Positions 1 to 11,375 are shown, numbered from the stretch's first letter. The stretch: DNA of 64,000 bases from Reticulitermes speratus (GCA_021186555.1 JAJKFL010000005.1:26972635-27036634), one strand, 5' to 3'. Numbers and translations: made by a program. The notes: generated from the sequence alone by a model not told the origin.

Positions 1-354
1 TGAGCCAGAGAGGCCATGTAAATAGTAGTTAACGGTCTGTACGTAACACGGCGTCACATAAGTGCGGTTTGATTCAACGCCGATCTTCGGTCACACGTAT
101 GAAAACCGAGAAATTACAGATGTTAACTGCCATTACGATTGTACGTATATAGTAGGTCATGTAAGAGCAAAGAGTCTTTGTTTGGGTGCAGCGTTTCCGT
201 TCTGTAAGTGTTCGTAAAGTACTTTGTTGTGCCCGCCCACTTTCTGGCTGCCCGGCTCAACAGTTTACACGAGTTATGTCGGGGGACATTTATCGGCGAA
301 TGTCAACGCAACTTTGAACACTACAAATTTAACTCTGTAGTAATCACATTCCCA
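1..354. other. No feature seen at window start
   Basis: Mixed-composition, CpG-containing DNA without a domain-bearing frame, repeat or RNA motif that I can support. Confidence 0.5.
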
Positions 355-612
355 GTGGCCGTGCGGTCTAAGGCGTGGGTCTGCGGCCTCTCGCTTACTA
401 GGATTGTGGGTTCGAATCCCGCCGGGGGCATGGATGTCTGTCTCTTGAGAATGTTGTGTGTTGTCAGGTAGAGGTTTCTGCGACGAGCTGGTCCCTCGGC
501 CAGAGGAGTCCTATCGAGTGTGGTGTGTCTCAAATGTGTGTGATCGTGAAGCCTCGAAAACGAGGAGGCTTAAGCCCCTGGGGACTGTCGAGCCATAGGG
601 TAAAAAAAAGTA
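355..612 (+). repeat. tRNA-derived SINE (Leu/Ser-like head), family 1
   Basis: A Pol III A box-like stretch (gtggccgtgcggtctaagg, about 357-375) is followed by a B box (gggttcgaatccc, about 408-420), spaced as in class II tRNA genes. A tRNA-unrelated body follows, ending in an A-rich tail (gggtaaaaaaaag, to 611). The head lacks a foldable acceptor stem, so it is a SINE, not a working tRNA. Confidence 0.65.
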
Positions 613-830
613 ATCACATAGCTTTGCGTTAATTTACTGGTAAAGCCGTGGCAATTGTTTGGAGTAAATTCACTAATTAATTACAAATACTGAAGAGTCA
701 TTGATCGACGAAAATGAATGATGTATAATGGGCTTAATACGTAAGACGAAGAATTGCTTAGCACAACGAACAGTAAAACATATTGCTGCGTACTTTATAT
801 TAATCTCACCGTGCATCTTGTTTGACAATT

Positions 831-905
831 CACTGTCTACGAACCAACTAAATGCACTTTTTCACTTTCAGTGGAAAAGTGAATTTAGTTGGTTCGTAGA
901 CAGTG
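831..905. repeat. 75-bp hairpin
   Basis: The arm cactgtctacgaaccaacta at 831 onward is repeated in reverse complement ending at 905, around a loop of a few bases. One internal stretch differs. Possibly the core of a small MITE. Confidence 0.8.
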
Positions 906-1098
906 ATATTGCTGCGTGTCTGTATCGGTAATGATAATGGCCGCTTCCAAGACTTCAAAGGTCAAGGAATGTTCTGTAATGCTGTATTCCCCCTACCTTT
1001 TAAGAAACAGCCAGCCTCCAAGAAAGCTTGTTCTTGCATTGAGGTTTGTTAGAACCCTACTCATCGTATGGCATGAGTGCTGTATGTGCGGAGAGCAG

Positions 1099-1588
1099 TT
1101 AAGGGTCCTTTTCCACGAGCGTGTCGTAGCGCCACTAATGGTAGCGCGTCTGAAGCGAACAGAAGACGCTCGTGGAAACGGCGCCGTAAACGACGATCTT
1201 TCACTATCTGTGGCGCTAAAGTAACGGGGACAAGCGAGCGAGATCGTTAGTAGCGCTTCAGTTTTTTTTATGGTGAAGGGCCCCGCAGCAGATGCTACGG
1301 ACGCACCGCAGCCTTAAGGCTTATTATGCAACCCTGTGATGAAGATCATAAGTTATTTCGGTTTTCCAAGTAATGGAGCACCAGTGGAATGAAATTGACA
1401 GGGGAAAACCGAAGTACTCGGGTAAAAACCTGTCCCAATGCCACTTTGGCCACCACAAATTCCACATGGACATCGCTTCAGTTTCTGAAGCGCTTCTACG
1501 TGGAAACACGCCCATTATACTAATTGTTCGTTACGGCGCGCTGCTATTTGTGGCGCCACAAACATGCTGATGTAAAAAGGCCCCTTAA
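1099..1588. mobile_element. piggyBac-like MITE with TTAA flanks
   Basis: TTAA at 1099-1102 is followed by gggtccttttcc. TTAA at 1585-1588 is preceded by the reverse complement ggggcctttttac. A TTAA target duplication with GGG-starting inverted termini is the hallmark of piggyBac-type elements. No transposase frame is present. The interior also carries a copy of another dispersed repeat (about 1373-1500). Short termini make the class call tentative. Confidence 0.55.
1370..1500 (+). repeat. Dispersed repeat related to 10905-11070
   Basis: Shares 'acctgtcccaatgccacttt' and flanking words with the copy near 10960-11000. The conceptual peptide contains GKPKYSGKNLSQCHF, a string I recall from many repeat-derived hypothetical proteins in cockroaches and other insects. 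The element class is unknown. Confidence 0.5.
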
Positions 1589-1589
1589 A

Positions 1590-3230
1590 TGTTTTAACTG
1601 CGTACGCCCTCCGCACATTCTAAATTTTGAATAGTGCAATTTCGAATTAATTTCGGTGTTACTATATAAACCGGATAACAGCCAAATCACCAGTTCATGT
1701 CATTTTTGGAAGCTCCGTCCGAGGCATGAACTACCGACCCTGGCCGGTTACAGTGACTGAATAAATGTGTGAAGGAAGTGTGAAGTTTGGAACGTTGTTT
1801 CTTTTCCAAATGTGTACGCAGTGTTGTGGCGTTATGACAGTAGGATACACACATCAAACGCCCGTCACTCTTACGTTATTCCGGTATTTCCCGTCTTCAT
1901 TACTTTACTTTATATGCGCGTTTCAAATACACAAAAATAACAAAAATATTACGATGCTGGGCGGAGAAAGAATTATTCATACATGCGCGATGTGTCCAGG
2001 CTGTATCATTGTATGTAATGGTTATTTTAACAAAACTCACAAACCTTCTATGCAGAAAATCAATGCAGGCATTTATAAGTAGCTTTGGCAATTTTTTTTT
2101 TCTGAGGCCTTAAATTCACAGCGATATGTGACACGCATTGTCACATGACTTTTTGAATGCCTGATGAAATAAGAGCGAACCTGTGCGGTCCCCCCCCCCT
2201 TCCCCCTGTAAAAGAGAGTGCAACAGCTCAAGGCGTTTGGAATGTATTTGTTACTACTTCGTATACCCGTTCTCCGAATCGGTGGTTTTCAATTACTAAG
2301 CAAAAAGAAAAGCACTGCATACCTTTACGGCATGGCGTTATATTCGATGCTGAGTTAACGTCTGGAGTCGGGTTGCATTCAATGTAATGCCTCGCGATGC
2401 ACAGTACGGTTGCATGTTACGCGAATTCGAGGTACTGTAGTGTGATATGAAAATATTGCTATAAAGTATCACTGTGCGCAAAATTTCAAATAATGCGAAT
2501 TGAAAAAATGAAAATAACGGGAGATAGCATGTCCTAACTGGGCGCCTGTTGCATTTCCTGTTCCTTCAGTGTCGTCGGAATACGATTTGATCAAAATTTT
2601 CCGGGATGTATACTACATTAATAAAATTGTCATTAAATTAACTTTTATTGCTTATTTATTTATTTATTTATATATACTGTGCTTAAAAGTATGCTTGAAA
2701 GCAAACAGACGCGACAATGATTGTAGAGTCATGCGCTCCGATAACGCATCCTCCTCTACTCTACATTTATTCCAATGGGAAAATTAGTCTTTAATTACGC
2801 TAAATCTTCAGGAACGCATCCCTCGCATAAAATGCAACCGCACTGTGCTGGTATTGGTATTGTATTTGGCTTCATTGTTCTCTAAAGCAGATGCTAAGCG
2901 CTAAGGAAACTGTTTCCATCTGCGAGCACAGCTGACCAAATCGCATTCAGGTCCAGGGGTGCACATATTTTCCAAAACTGTAGGAGCCACCTCAGAATGC
3001 TAGGCTCAGAAGGGTGACGGTTACATTCTTAGGACCCACAAATACGAGGCGCCGTCGTACAAAATTTAGTCGCCACGGCGACCTAGCACTCGGGATTTGT
3101 GCGCTCTTGTTCAGACCTATTTCCACAGGTGTATAACGCGACAGAAAGTGTAATGGTTACATTCGGAGTTACACATGTCCATACCCGAAGTTACAGGACA
3201 ACATTTTAGTCGATTTATTACGCATCATGT
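1590..3230. other. Intergenic DNA, no gene seen
   Basis: Contains a (ttta)n-like tract near 2648-2675 and a C-run near 2191. No frame with recognisable domains. Confidence 0.5.
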
Positions 3231-3234
3231 TTTT

Positions 3235-3880
3235 ACACTAGCATAAAAAAGCTTTACAATTGCATTCGAAGTATTTGAACATTTAGTATAATTCCAACTT
3301 TATGGTTACACAGATATTTGTAAAATACCTGTGCTTTGATCAGTGTAAAATCCCTCTGTACATTCCTCGTATTTGTTCGCGTACTCGCGAAAAGCGCCTT
3401 TTGGCGTCGTCGTGTCCGTCCATCCGTCAGTCTGTCCGCATTGTATCAGCGCGGCGCCCACTGGACGGATGTACTTGAAATTTTATATTGGGGAGTTTCA
3501 TCAAAATCTGTCGAGAAAATGCGAATTTGGTTAAAGTCGAGCGAAAATATCGGGCGCTTTACGTGAACACCGAAGTATGTTTTATTGTTGCCGGCGACAT
3601 TAAATGGCCATGTAAGCGCTCTATGACTGAAATAGTATCAGGCTGTTGGAATAGCCGAGGAGGTATAAATATTACGCGGACGCACCTCAATGTTAACGTT
3701 ATGCGTACGTTGCCTACCTTGTTTTGTTACGCATTATATTGTTACACGAAAGGTTGATAATTGCATTCGAAGTATTCCAACGTTTAATATCATTCCAAAT
3801 TTATGGTGACACATATATTTGTAAAATATGTGTACTTTGATCCTTCTGTACATTCCACTTACTTGTTCAGATACTCTCTG
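3235..3880. repeat. Direct repeats flanking an unnamed dispersed repeat
   Basis: About 130 bp beginning near 3258 (attgcattcgaagtatt) recurs near 3760 with the same order of words (tatttgtaaaata, ctttgatc, ctgtacattcc), about 500 bp apart. Between them lies a copy of the 'gcgaaaagcg ... gaccgtccgtc-like ... tcgagaaaatgcgaatttgg' repeat also found at 7085 and 7585. Confidence 0.6.
3371..3600 (+). repeat. Unnamed repeat, copy 1
   Basis: Shares ordered words with the copies at 7085-7310 and 7585-7810: gcgaaaagcg, a tgtccg-rich tract, 'actggacgga', 'tcgagaaaat(g/c)cgaatttggtt', and a cggcac/gcgctttacatga-like end. No protein homology is recognised. Confidence 0.6.
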
Positions 3881-5500
3881 AAGATGGGCTGTGGGCGGAA
3901 ACACGATGGAAAGCTGAGAGTAATGAACGATTTAAATTTGTTGAGTAGTAGGATGGTACGATTTTTCATTCCATCACATCGATTTGAGAGTGTCCGAGAA
4001 CAATGTACTGAAGAGAGTGTGTGGACCTAAGAGGAGGTGACAGGAGGACAGAGAAAACTGCATGATAGGTTAATATTCTATTTACCAGTCGTTGTGAAAA
4101 CCCCAGATCTCACCAGATGCCTTATGATTGTGTGCGGGTGACCAAATACTGTTTATAACAATGTGATCGAATCCAGAGGCACGTAGCATGCATCGACGAT
4201 ATGTGAAATACATATTGTAGTCGAAAGTCGCGAAGGAAGAGCGACCAGATCCAGTTTATTTATTTATGTTCAATTCAAGAACAGATGGATCGTAACATAT
4301 GCGCAGTGTCGGACTATCCGATAGAGGTCCGTCTCTGCTTGTGGGTTTTTAAATAAAAGGCAACTAACCAGATGAACATTAGGACCTCTTAATATTATAC
4401 ATGTTCCATAGCTACCCGGTCACAGCACACAGTACAGAGATGTCATTCAAGAAAGAAACACCGGATACGACAGCCAGGGGTATGTACTGTATAGACATAT
4501 ACTTGATCTATTGATATACTTGCATATATTAGGGACTCTTATTTATTTATCCTTCTATCTTCCTATCTTCATATTTGTTTCTGCCTTGCGTTCCTTCCTG
4601 TTCCGTTTCATTTCCTTTATGCAACTGTTCTTCGTTCGTTTCTTCTCTTACTTCCTTTATTCTGAATAAAATCACTCTCGCCCCTGCCCTCTATTTTTTC
4701 TCTGCCGTTCTTTCTTTCGCCCTTGTTTCCTTCCATACTTTATCTTTGTTCATGTATATTTCCTGTCCTTCCATTTCCGTTTTATGTATATTCTCCTTTG
4801 CTGTCTTTCTCTCTCGTCCTTTATTTCTTGTGATCTTAAGATTACGGGACGAAATCTTACGACGAACAAACAAGAAATGCACCGACTTGTCCGCTGTTCG
4901 TGTCGTCACTAGTTACGTCACGTTTGGCCAGTGGCCAGTGACTGAGCACGTTTCGTTGCCTGCAGTGAATGTTGCGTTTGTTCGAGGAATTCCGCAACGA
5001 GACCTCAGTTTGCGGTCGGCCGTTCCGCGGTAAGTGTGGGTTAGTGCGCTCAATTCCGGTACGTTCAGCAGTACGTGTTACAGCAGAATTTGTGCTGACA
5101 TTGTGTAAGTGACAGTGCGTTATGACAGTAGTGGTAACTCTACTACGGAAAGACACGTAACATCTGTGGCATGTCGTGTCACGTGTGCTGTGTGATCGTA
5201 TGACAGTTTACCTTGTAGGGGTGACATTGTTGTGTTCGTTACATTGCGTAATGACAGATGTAACTTTCAGTACGCATACATACATATATCGGAAGTGGCA
5301 CTTCGTGTGACGTTATTGACTGTGATGGTATAGGATCGAATTGCCTTCGATTAAACGCCTCCCAACACACCAGTAACTTCACCGGCACAATAGCGCAATG
5401 CCACATGATGTTAGTTGAAAGTGCACCTCCTTTCTGAGCACAATACCACACCTCCCGCCCCGCACAGAATGTGTATGCGTTTCGTGTGATTCTGAGAAAC
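3881..5500. other. Intergenic DNA with a TTCC-rich tract
   Basis: 4550-4830 is pyrimidine-rich (repeated ttcctt words) and produces a long but low-complexity frame. A CpG-rich stretch around 4850-5160 contains a consensus donor-like ggtaagtg at 5030 and could hold a distant 5' exon or promoter, but nothing confirms it. Confidence 0.35.
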
Positions 5501-5504
5501 CGAC

Positions 5505-5790
5505 TAGGAGCCGGGCCAGCGTATTCAGGATAGTGACCAGGCTGTGCGCTGAACGATGCAGGGTTCGAATCACAGCAGGGGCAAGAGATTTTTGTTGTCT
5601 TAAACCCCCAGACCGGCTGTGAGGCCCATTCAGCCTCTTGTTCAGTGGGTTACCTGGGGCTCCCTCCTGGGTAAAGCGGCAGGGGCGTGAGACTACAGAC
5701 GTCCATCTAGTGTCGAGTTTAAGGATAAGTGGCTCTATACCCCACTCGCCTTATATGCCTCGATGGTGTGTGTACGGAAAAACTTTACCT
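5505..5790 (+). repeat. SINE family 2, sense copy
   Basis: A tRNA-like head (A box-like 'atagtgaccaggctgtg', B box 'gggttcgaatcac' at about 5562-5574) is followed by a conserved body: 'cagaccggctgtgagg', 'cagtgggttacctggggctc', 'tctagtgtcgag'. It ends near 'aactttaccttttac'. The same body occurs at 12330, 19380 and 45740, and in antisense at 8150, 18950 and 42665. Confidence 0.75.
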
Positions 5791-6122
5791 TTTACGAAAC
5801 AGCATTAATCGGTTGCTGGTTTTAGTAAACGGTTTGTTTTCTGTGAGATACGAACTAAATTTTTGAGCGTTGTAGATTAAGTTCGTGCTTAAAGGATGGG
5901 AGTTGGGCTACTTACGCGTGAAGCTAGTTGGTTAGAATGTCACTGTCACTCACTGATGTTCCAGTGCGTGCTTCGGGAATTGTTTTTTTTTTTGTTTAAT
6001 GACGGTAGAAGTACAGCGATTTACAAATTCCCCCCGCCCCCCGTTGCCACCACTTAAGGATCCCTTCTTGCCGTTTTTTCTGATTAGGATTTACGTAAAC
6101 AGTTTGTGTAGTCTTGGAGGTC

Positions 6123-6374
6123 AAGGTTAAAATCGCACTGTAGCGCCAATAACGGAAGAAGTTTATACATTTTCTGATGCTGAGTAAAAATCTTGTGACT
6201 AAAAATTACTACGAACGTTAAATTTATGTAAAATGTTGTATGCAAACATGTTTGGATGCAACATTTTACATAAATTTAACGTTCGTAGTAATTTTTAGTC
6301 ACAAGATTTTTACTCAGCATCAGAAAATGTATAAACTTCTTCCGTTATTGGCGCTACAGTGCGATTTTAACCTT
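6123..6374. repeat. 252-bp near-perfect palindrome
   Basis: Arms 6123-6248 and 6249-6374 are reverse complements with only a couple of mismatches and essentially no loop. The outer end is aaggttaaaatcgcactg. No transposase and no clear target duplication were found. Confidence 0.92.
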
Positions 6375-6519
6375 AACTTTTAATATATTACCTGTATTTA
6401 ATGTTAATATAATTATAATAATTGTTAATTAATTGTGGGATGATACCACATGTATGTAATTCACCATTTTACGACTGACAAGTTGTATAACACGATGCAT
6501 GTGTCCTCAAATTCTGTAG

Positions 6520-6620
6520 CTCCTTGAAGATGGACGCGGTTTGTGGCCGAAACATGTGCACCAAAACTGTGTCTTGTGCAGTTAGTTTGAAATAAATTTG
6601 TGTGTATGGAACAAATGCAC
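6520..6620 (+). repeat. Penelope-like terminal motif (degenerate hammerhead core)
   Basis: The order 'ttgaagatgg ... ggccgaaacatgtgcacc ... aataaatttg' resembles the gaagatgg/gaaac terminal segments also seen at 11318, 14002 and 46935. The first core base is T instead of C, so ribozyme activity is unlikely. Confidence 0.4.
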
Positions 6621-7084
6621 GGAAGATTATAATATTAAAATTATACTATTAAAAAATTAAAAATTCCTGGTTATCTAATGCCATGAAAACCATTTCTGCA
6701 GTAGTAGAGTTACTACCGGGGGACAGATGGACGGACAGGCACGTGGCGAAGGCGATGAGCGCATATTTGGAACTTCATTCCCCAAGCCGCCAAAACGGAT
6801 TACCTACCCCAAAAGCAATAAGTAAATAAATAAAATAGTCACCGTACTGTAGAGAACATCCCTGGGAACAAGTGTTTCGACAGCTTTAACATTCTGTCAC
6901 TCCATGAACCTCTTGCTTGAAAGACCAGAATCGCACATCCCATCTGAAATTTCATATCCCCCTTCCTTACACACGCGTGTATGCTAGTTGATAGTCCTCG
7001 TAGATGAACGTGTAACAAAACATTGCGAGAGTCGGCTGCAGTGGTACTTAAGATTACGTGTTTCTGGGTCGTCCTGCCGCGTAG

Positions 7085-7310
7085 CTGGGGTTTTAGGCGC
7101 GTTCGCAAAATTGCGAAAAGCGACAATCAGCTTCGTCATGACTGTCCGCCCCTCCGTCCGCATGGAACAGCTGGGCTCATACTGGACGGATTTTCATGAA
7201 ATTTGATATTTTATATTTGAGGATTTGTCGAAAATGGTCGAGAAAATTCTACTTTGATTAAAGTCTGACAAGAATAACAGGCACTTTAGATGAAGACCTA
7301 TGTACACTTA
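7085..7310 (+). repeat. Unnamed repeat, copy 2
   Basis: Begins 'ttttaggcgcg(t)tcgcaaaattgcg' and shares the tgtccg tract, 'actggacggattttcatg' and 'tcgagaaaattc' with copies 1 and 3. Identity is partial, suggesting old insertions. Confidence 0.6.
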
Positions 7311-7584
7311 TGATAATATCTCGCTAAATTCTTCTTAGAATGAGAAATGTTTCAGATAAATGTTGTAGAGAAAATCACAACACACATTTTATGTTCGAAA
7401 ACTATTTTTTTTTCCGAAAATCGTGCTGTTTATGAGATAATGTGGAAAAATATGGTATAGCCAGACAGGGCACAGATGACAATATAACACGGCGCATGCA
7501 CCTTGCATGCTAGATAACTAAGGCAAGAATACAGACACACTCATAATATTTAATACTTACTATGTCGTAGGTACATTCGTGTGA

Positions 7585-7815
7585 TGGAGCTGAGTTTTAG
7601 GCGCGGTCTCATGGTTGCGAAAAGCGAGTGTTGGTTTCATCATGTGCGTTTGTCCGTATCAGCGCCGCTGACGCTGTGCGGATTTCCGTGGGACTTCGTA
7701 TTGGTGACTTACGAAAATCTGTCGAGAAAATCCGAATTTGGTTACAATCGGACAAAAATGTCGGCCAATTTACATGACGATCCAAGTGCGTTCATGTTGG
7801 CAGCGACATACGTAA
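7585..7815 (+). repeat. Unnamed repeat, copy 3
   Basis: Begins 'gttttaggcgcggtctcatggttgcgaaaagcg' and retains 'aaaatctgtcgagaaaatcc' and 'gaatttggttacaatcgg', close to copy 1. It lies about 500 bp after copy 2 in the same orientation. Confidence 0.6.
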
Positions 7816-8149
7816 CGCAACAATAAATACAACGCATTATTGCGTTTCCATGGAACAATGGTTACGCGAACGCCCCACAATGTTGCGTCTCTTATTGGAT
7901 AATGGGGACAGTAGGGTTCCCCGAAATCTTGGTTTATCTACTAAACTACACAGCGCAACATTCCAGAAGACCATAATCTTCAAATTTTGGTAGGTTTAAT
8001 CAAAGTGTAATACGTGGTCACCGAATATCACAGTTCCGTGTTATGTGATATTCGCGACGGCCATAAACCACCGGCCTTGTTGGGGTGAAATATGTTTAAG
8101 TAACATTCCGGGTTTGTGATGCTGAATTCTCCAGTTTCATATCCGGATA

Positions 8150-8335
8150 AAGTTCACCATAGAAGAAGCCATGAAGGCCCGGCGGGTAGGGTAGAGTTGT
8201 AGCTCTACCCTTTCTGTAAGCTCGGCGCTAGGTGGGGGGTGGATAGTCGACGCCACGCCCCGGCCACTTTACCGCTGGGAAAGAGACCCGGTACCCATCG
8301 GACAGGAGGCTGGGTGGCGTAACAAACCGAGTATG
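8150..8335 (-). repeat. SINE family 2, antisense copy
   Basis: 'catgaaggcccggcggg', 'gctctaccctttct', 'gggaaagagacccggtaccc' and 'gacaggaggctgggtgg' match the antisense copy at 42665-42905 closely. The tRNA-like head is missing. Confidence 0.7.
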
Positions 8336-8387
8336 CATGTTTTCTGTCGGAGCTTTTATGCTGTTATCCACTTGAGGCCATATAGTG

Positions 8388-8990
8388 TGTCCAGAAAGTT
8401 CCTCCGGGGTTGGAAGACAACACGGTGCTTAAACAAATTGAGCTAGAGCTAGACACATGCACCTTGCTGTGGCTTGTTGTCAGAGTTTCTAAGTTGCTTT
8501 AGTACATCTCACGGTGGGGGACCCTTGGTAGCACGGCCAACGTACAGTCAATATTCAAGCTTTTACCAGATTCTGAGGAGCATGTCAGCATGAATAGTCG
8601 TGATTACATCTGTGATACGCCTCTCCAGGTCATCATTTCCGGCACCTGGTGATTGGTAAACAATTCTCTTGACATGACGCCACATGAAGAAGTGCAGTGG
8701 TGTTATGTCTGAGGAACGAGGAGGCCAAGGGAGCCTTCTCTGCCGATCTATCTTTCCGCAAATTTCTGGTCCAGGTACGCACGTACTGGTAAACTCCAGT
8801 GAGGGGGAGCGCCGTCTTGTTGCAGAATAATTTGTGGTTGTAGGTGTTCAGTCTGAGATACTGCACAGACTTGCAGCATGTCCAGGTGGGTGTTCGTACC
8901 GCGTTGACTTGGAACCCTGGAGGAACTTTGTAGACACGTAGTTTGTCACGGATTGTTGCAGTATTAAAGAATTCTCATTATGTGGTCTGA
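8388..8990 (-). pseudogene. Tc1/mariner-superfamily transposase relic (C-terminal part)
   Basis: Reading the minus strand, about 8830 down to 8590 encodes a frame-broken but clear transposase end: a QQDGAPPH-like segment, then DITPLHFFMWRHVKRIVYQ and DDLERRITDVITTIHADML. These match the conserved second and third acidic regions of IS630-Tc1-mariner DDE transposases. At least one frameshift separates the blocks, so it is dead. A word 'gtgtccagaaagttcctcc' at 8389 may be one element end. Confidence 0.8.
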
Positions 8991-8999
8991 TATCGGTCA

Positions 9000-10400
9000 T
9001 ATTCTGTTTGTTGTGACTAGTCAGACTCCTTATGTCGTGTTTTGATAATGTTGACGTAAGAAGCCATTAGTAAGACCCGATAATTGATTACCTAAATATA
9101 TATTGGTACTTCTTTCAAAACTTTTAACTTTAAAGTGGAATGATCAGCAGATTTGATGTGCATGCTGCAGAACGGGTGGTCTGACAAAACTGGAAAGGAC
9201 GAAGAAGAGAGAGAAATCCACAGTCATCGAATCATCCAAGTACGGTGGTTAGCATTTCGCCATTTACGTTGCCATTCTGTTTCCTACTGTACCATTTGTC
9301 GTGTTTATGTTGTTTTTGACAATGTAAATGGAGGAGTAAATATGTCTACTGTCTTAACCTCTCGCTCCCTGGCCGCATCCTTGAGAGGAGGGGGAGCTTT
9401 AAACTGTTTCTCCGAACGTTGGAGAAAATTATTGGGTCATTAATACATGTAGAGGCATGAGTAAGTATATTTTTAATTTCCTTTTCACAGTACATTGCTC
9501 CTAGTACTTTTCGCAGTATATAAAGATTTATGTTCGGGCGGCGATTTCGTCCGTAATGTCTATTATTCCAGTAAAAATGAATTTATAATGAAGTTTTCAA
9601 GACTGATTGTGTAAACACCTGTTGGAATTTACGGGGATTGTTATTTACACGAAAGTAACAGTTTTATTTTCCTCAATGAAAGAACGCTGATGTGTTTGCG
9701 CGTTGTTCATTTAAACGCGGTTATTAAATATTTATGAGTTATTTTACACGAAATGCTTAATAATATGAATGCGGAATGTGGAGGTCATGTCCGGCCACAG
9801 TCTTAATCCTCCAGAACAACTGGTAGATTGCGATCTATATAATAGGCGGCGGGAGTGCGACACTAAAATTTTGTAGAACAATTCTCCCCCTCCCCCTCCT
9901 GAAGCACTGCAGTCCGTTGTGAACCTCGGCTTGCAGTACAATCTTCTTCCCTTCCGGTCTCTGGCCACACTATGTCAGGTTATTATTCTAATTATCTTCA
10001 AATTCTTTTCAATCTCATCAGTTAGTCTTTCCGTGGTCTTCCTCTTGTCCTTGTTTCGTCCAGTCTGGCTGTCACTATTTATTTTGGCATTCTTGCGTTA
10101 CTCATCCTTCAGTATGTCCATACCATCTTAATCTGAGCGATTTTATAAATGTCACAGTGTCTGCCTCAAGCAATACACTATATCCTGTATCTCCTTATTT
10201 ATTCTTATTCTCCAGCTTTCTTCTGCTTTTATGGGGTCATACATTTTTCTTACAGTCTCCCTTTTGAATACCCTAAGGGCATTTTTGTGACAGCAGTTCG
10301 TTTGCACAAATAACTGAAGCGTTAGAAATTACCGATTTATTTGAAAGGGTTTTTCATGACATGATTTTCTGGGATGCGACTCCGTTTAGTCTGGCATATG
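9000..10400. other. Intergenic DNA, no gene seen
   Basis: Short frames lack recognisable domains. A pyrimidine-rich stretch at 9990-10300 may be an old retroelement 3' region, but I cannot place it. Confidence 0.35.
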
Positions 10401-10560
10401 TTTAAATCTTTTTGAATATGGAGGCAGCAGTTTCTTCGGAAGCGTTGGTAACCGTCTACAGATTGCAAGGACGTCACATTTCAGAAGGGCACAACCTTAA
10501 TATTCACTACCGTGAGAACGTCACACCTCTTTTAGATTTGTCATAGTTGCTTGTGTGAGT
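10400..10560 (+). repeat. Repeat-derived peptide fragment (MEAAVSSEALVTVY)
   Basis: One frame from about 10417 reads MEAAVSSEALVTVYRL, then a HISEGHNLNIHYREN segment. I recall this string type from abundant repeat-derived hypothetical proteins of cockroaches and termites. The element class is not known to me. Confidence 0.45.
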
Positions 10561-10904
10561 AGGATGTGTGTCCAGTTATAATAACCAGGCATTCAAATTA
10601 CTCGTGAGTTTAATATTCTTAAATGAAAACTTGCCTGCCCAGTGTTGACACGTTCATACTCTGTTGTTCGCAGTGGTTTGTCGTGCAGTGTACTGTGTTT
10701 ATTCTTAAAGTGTTTGTTGCTGAATGTCTGTTGTGTTAATAATTGCCGCCGTTATAAAACAGTGACGTATGTTTGACACGGCAGCGCAAAACCTAGCATC
10801 AGTAACAACGTGCTAATGTGAAAGAGGGGCAGAGAAGTGTTTTATGTAACGACGCTCTCTTTTGTTAAGATGATAAAGCGTCAGTAATATGATGGAATAA
10901 ATAT

Positions 10905-11070
10905 GAGCATGGCGCAGTGGTGGACTGGTACCGACAGGATGAACCAGAAGTATTAGGAGAAAAACCTGTCCCATTGCCACTTTGTCGAGCATTAATTCCA
11001 CAAGGAAAACACCGCTCTTTGTCCATCATTAATTCCTCAAGGAAAACGCTGCTCTTAATTTTCAATTATT
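10905..11070 (+). repeat. Dispersed repeat related to 1370-1500
   Basis: Shares 'aaacctgtcccattgccact' and the order of flanking words with the earlier copy. It also has an internal short duplication (attaattcc(a/t)caaggaaaac twice, about 30-50 bp apart). A 15-16 bp C-run follows near 11118. Confidence 0.5.
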
Positions 11071-11317
11071 TTTTCTTGCCTCGGAGACCGGTTTGTCCCT
11101 ATAGGTTTGTTGTGGTCCCCCCCCCCCCCCCCGAGTCCCCCTAGACACGTGCCAAGGAGGCACGTTCAGTGTTAGGACTGCTTGTTTGTGCATCCGTCCA
11201 GTGTGTTCTCATTCTGTTCGTCGCCACTTGCCTGCGCTACTGGCAGTGTCATTAAATGTAGCATAAATAGACTGTTTTGAGAGTCTGCGCACCTCTGGGA
11301 TATTACGCATCGTCGAG

Positions 11318-11375
11318 TGGTAATTCTTTATCGACGTTTCGGGACAACCTATCGGTCCCATTTTCAAGGGTCAGG
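11318..11375 (-). repeat. Penelope-like terminal motif, antisense
   Basis: The minus strand reads 'cttgaaaatgggaccgatag' then 'gttgtcccgaaacgtcgat': a GGGAC/GTCCC stem directly followed by GAAAC, the layout of hammerhead stem II and core seen at Penelope-like element termini. The CUGANGA box is mutated. Confidence 0.5.

Noticed and set aside
357..440. tRNA gene
   Set aside because: A and B boxes are present but no acceptor stem pairs, and a SINE body with an A-rich tail follows.
4575..5033. 152-codon open frame on +
   Set aside because: A pyrimidine-rich tract gives a Ser/Phe/Leu-rich sequence with no domain; a composition artefact.
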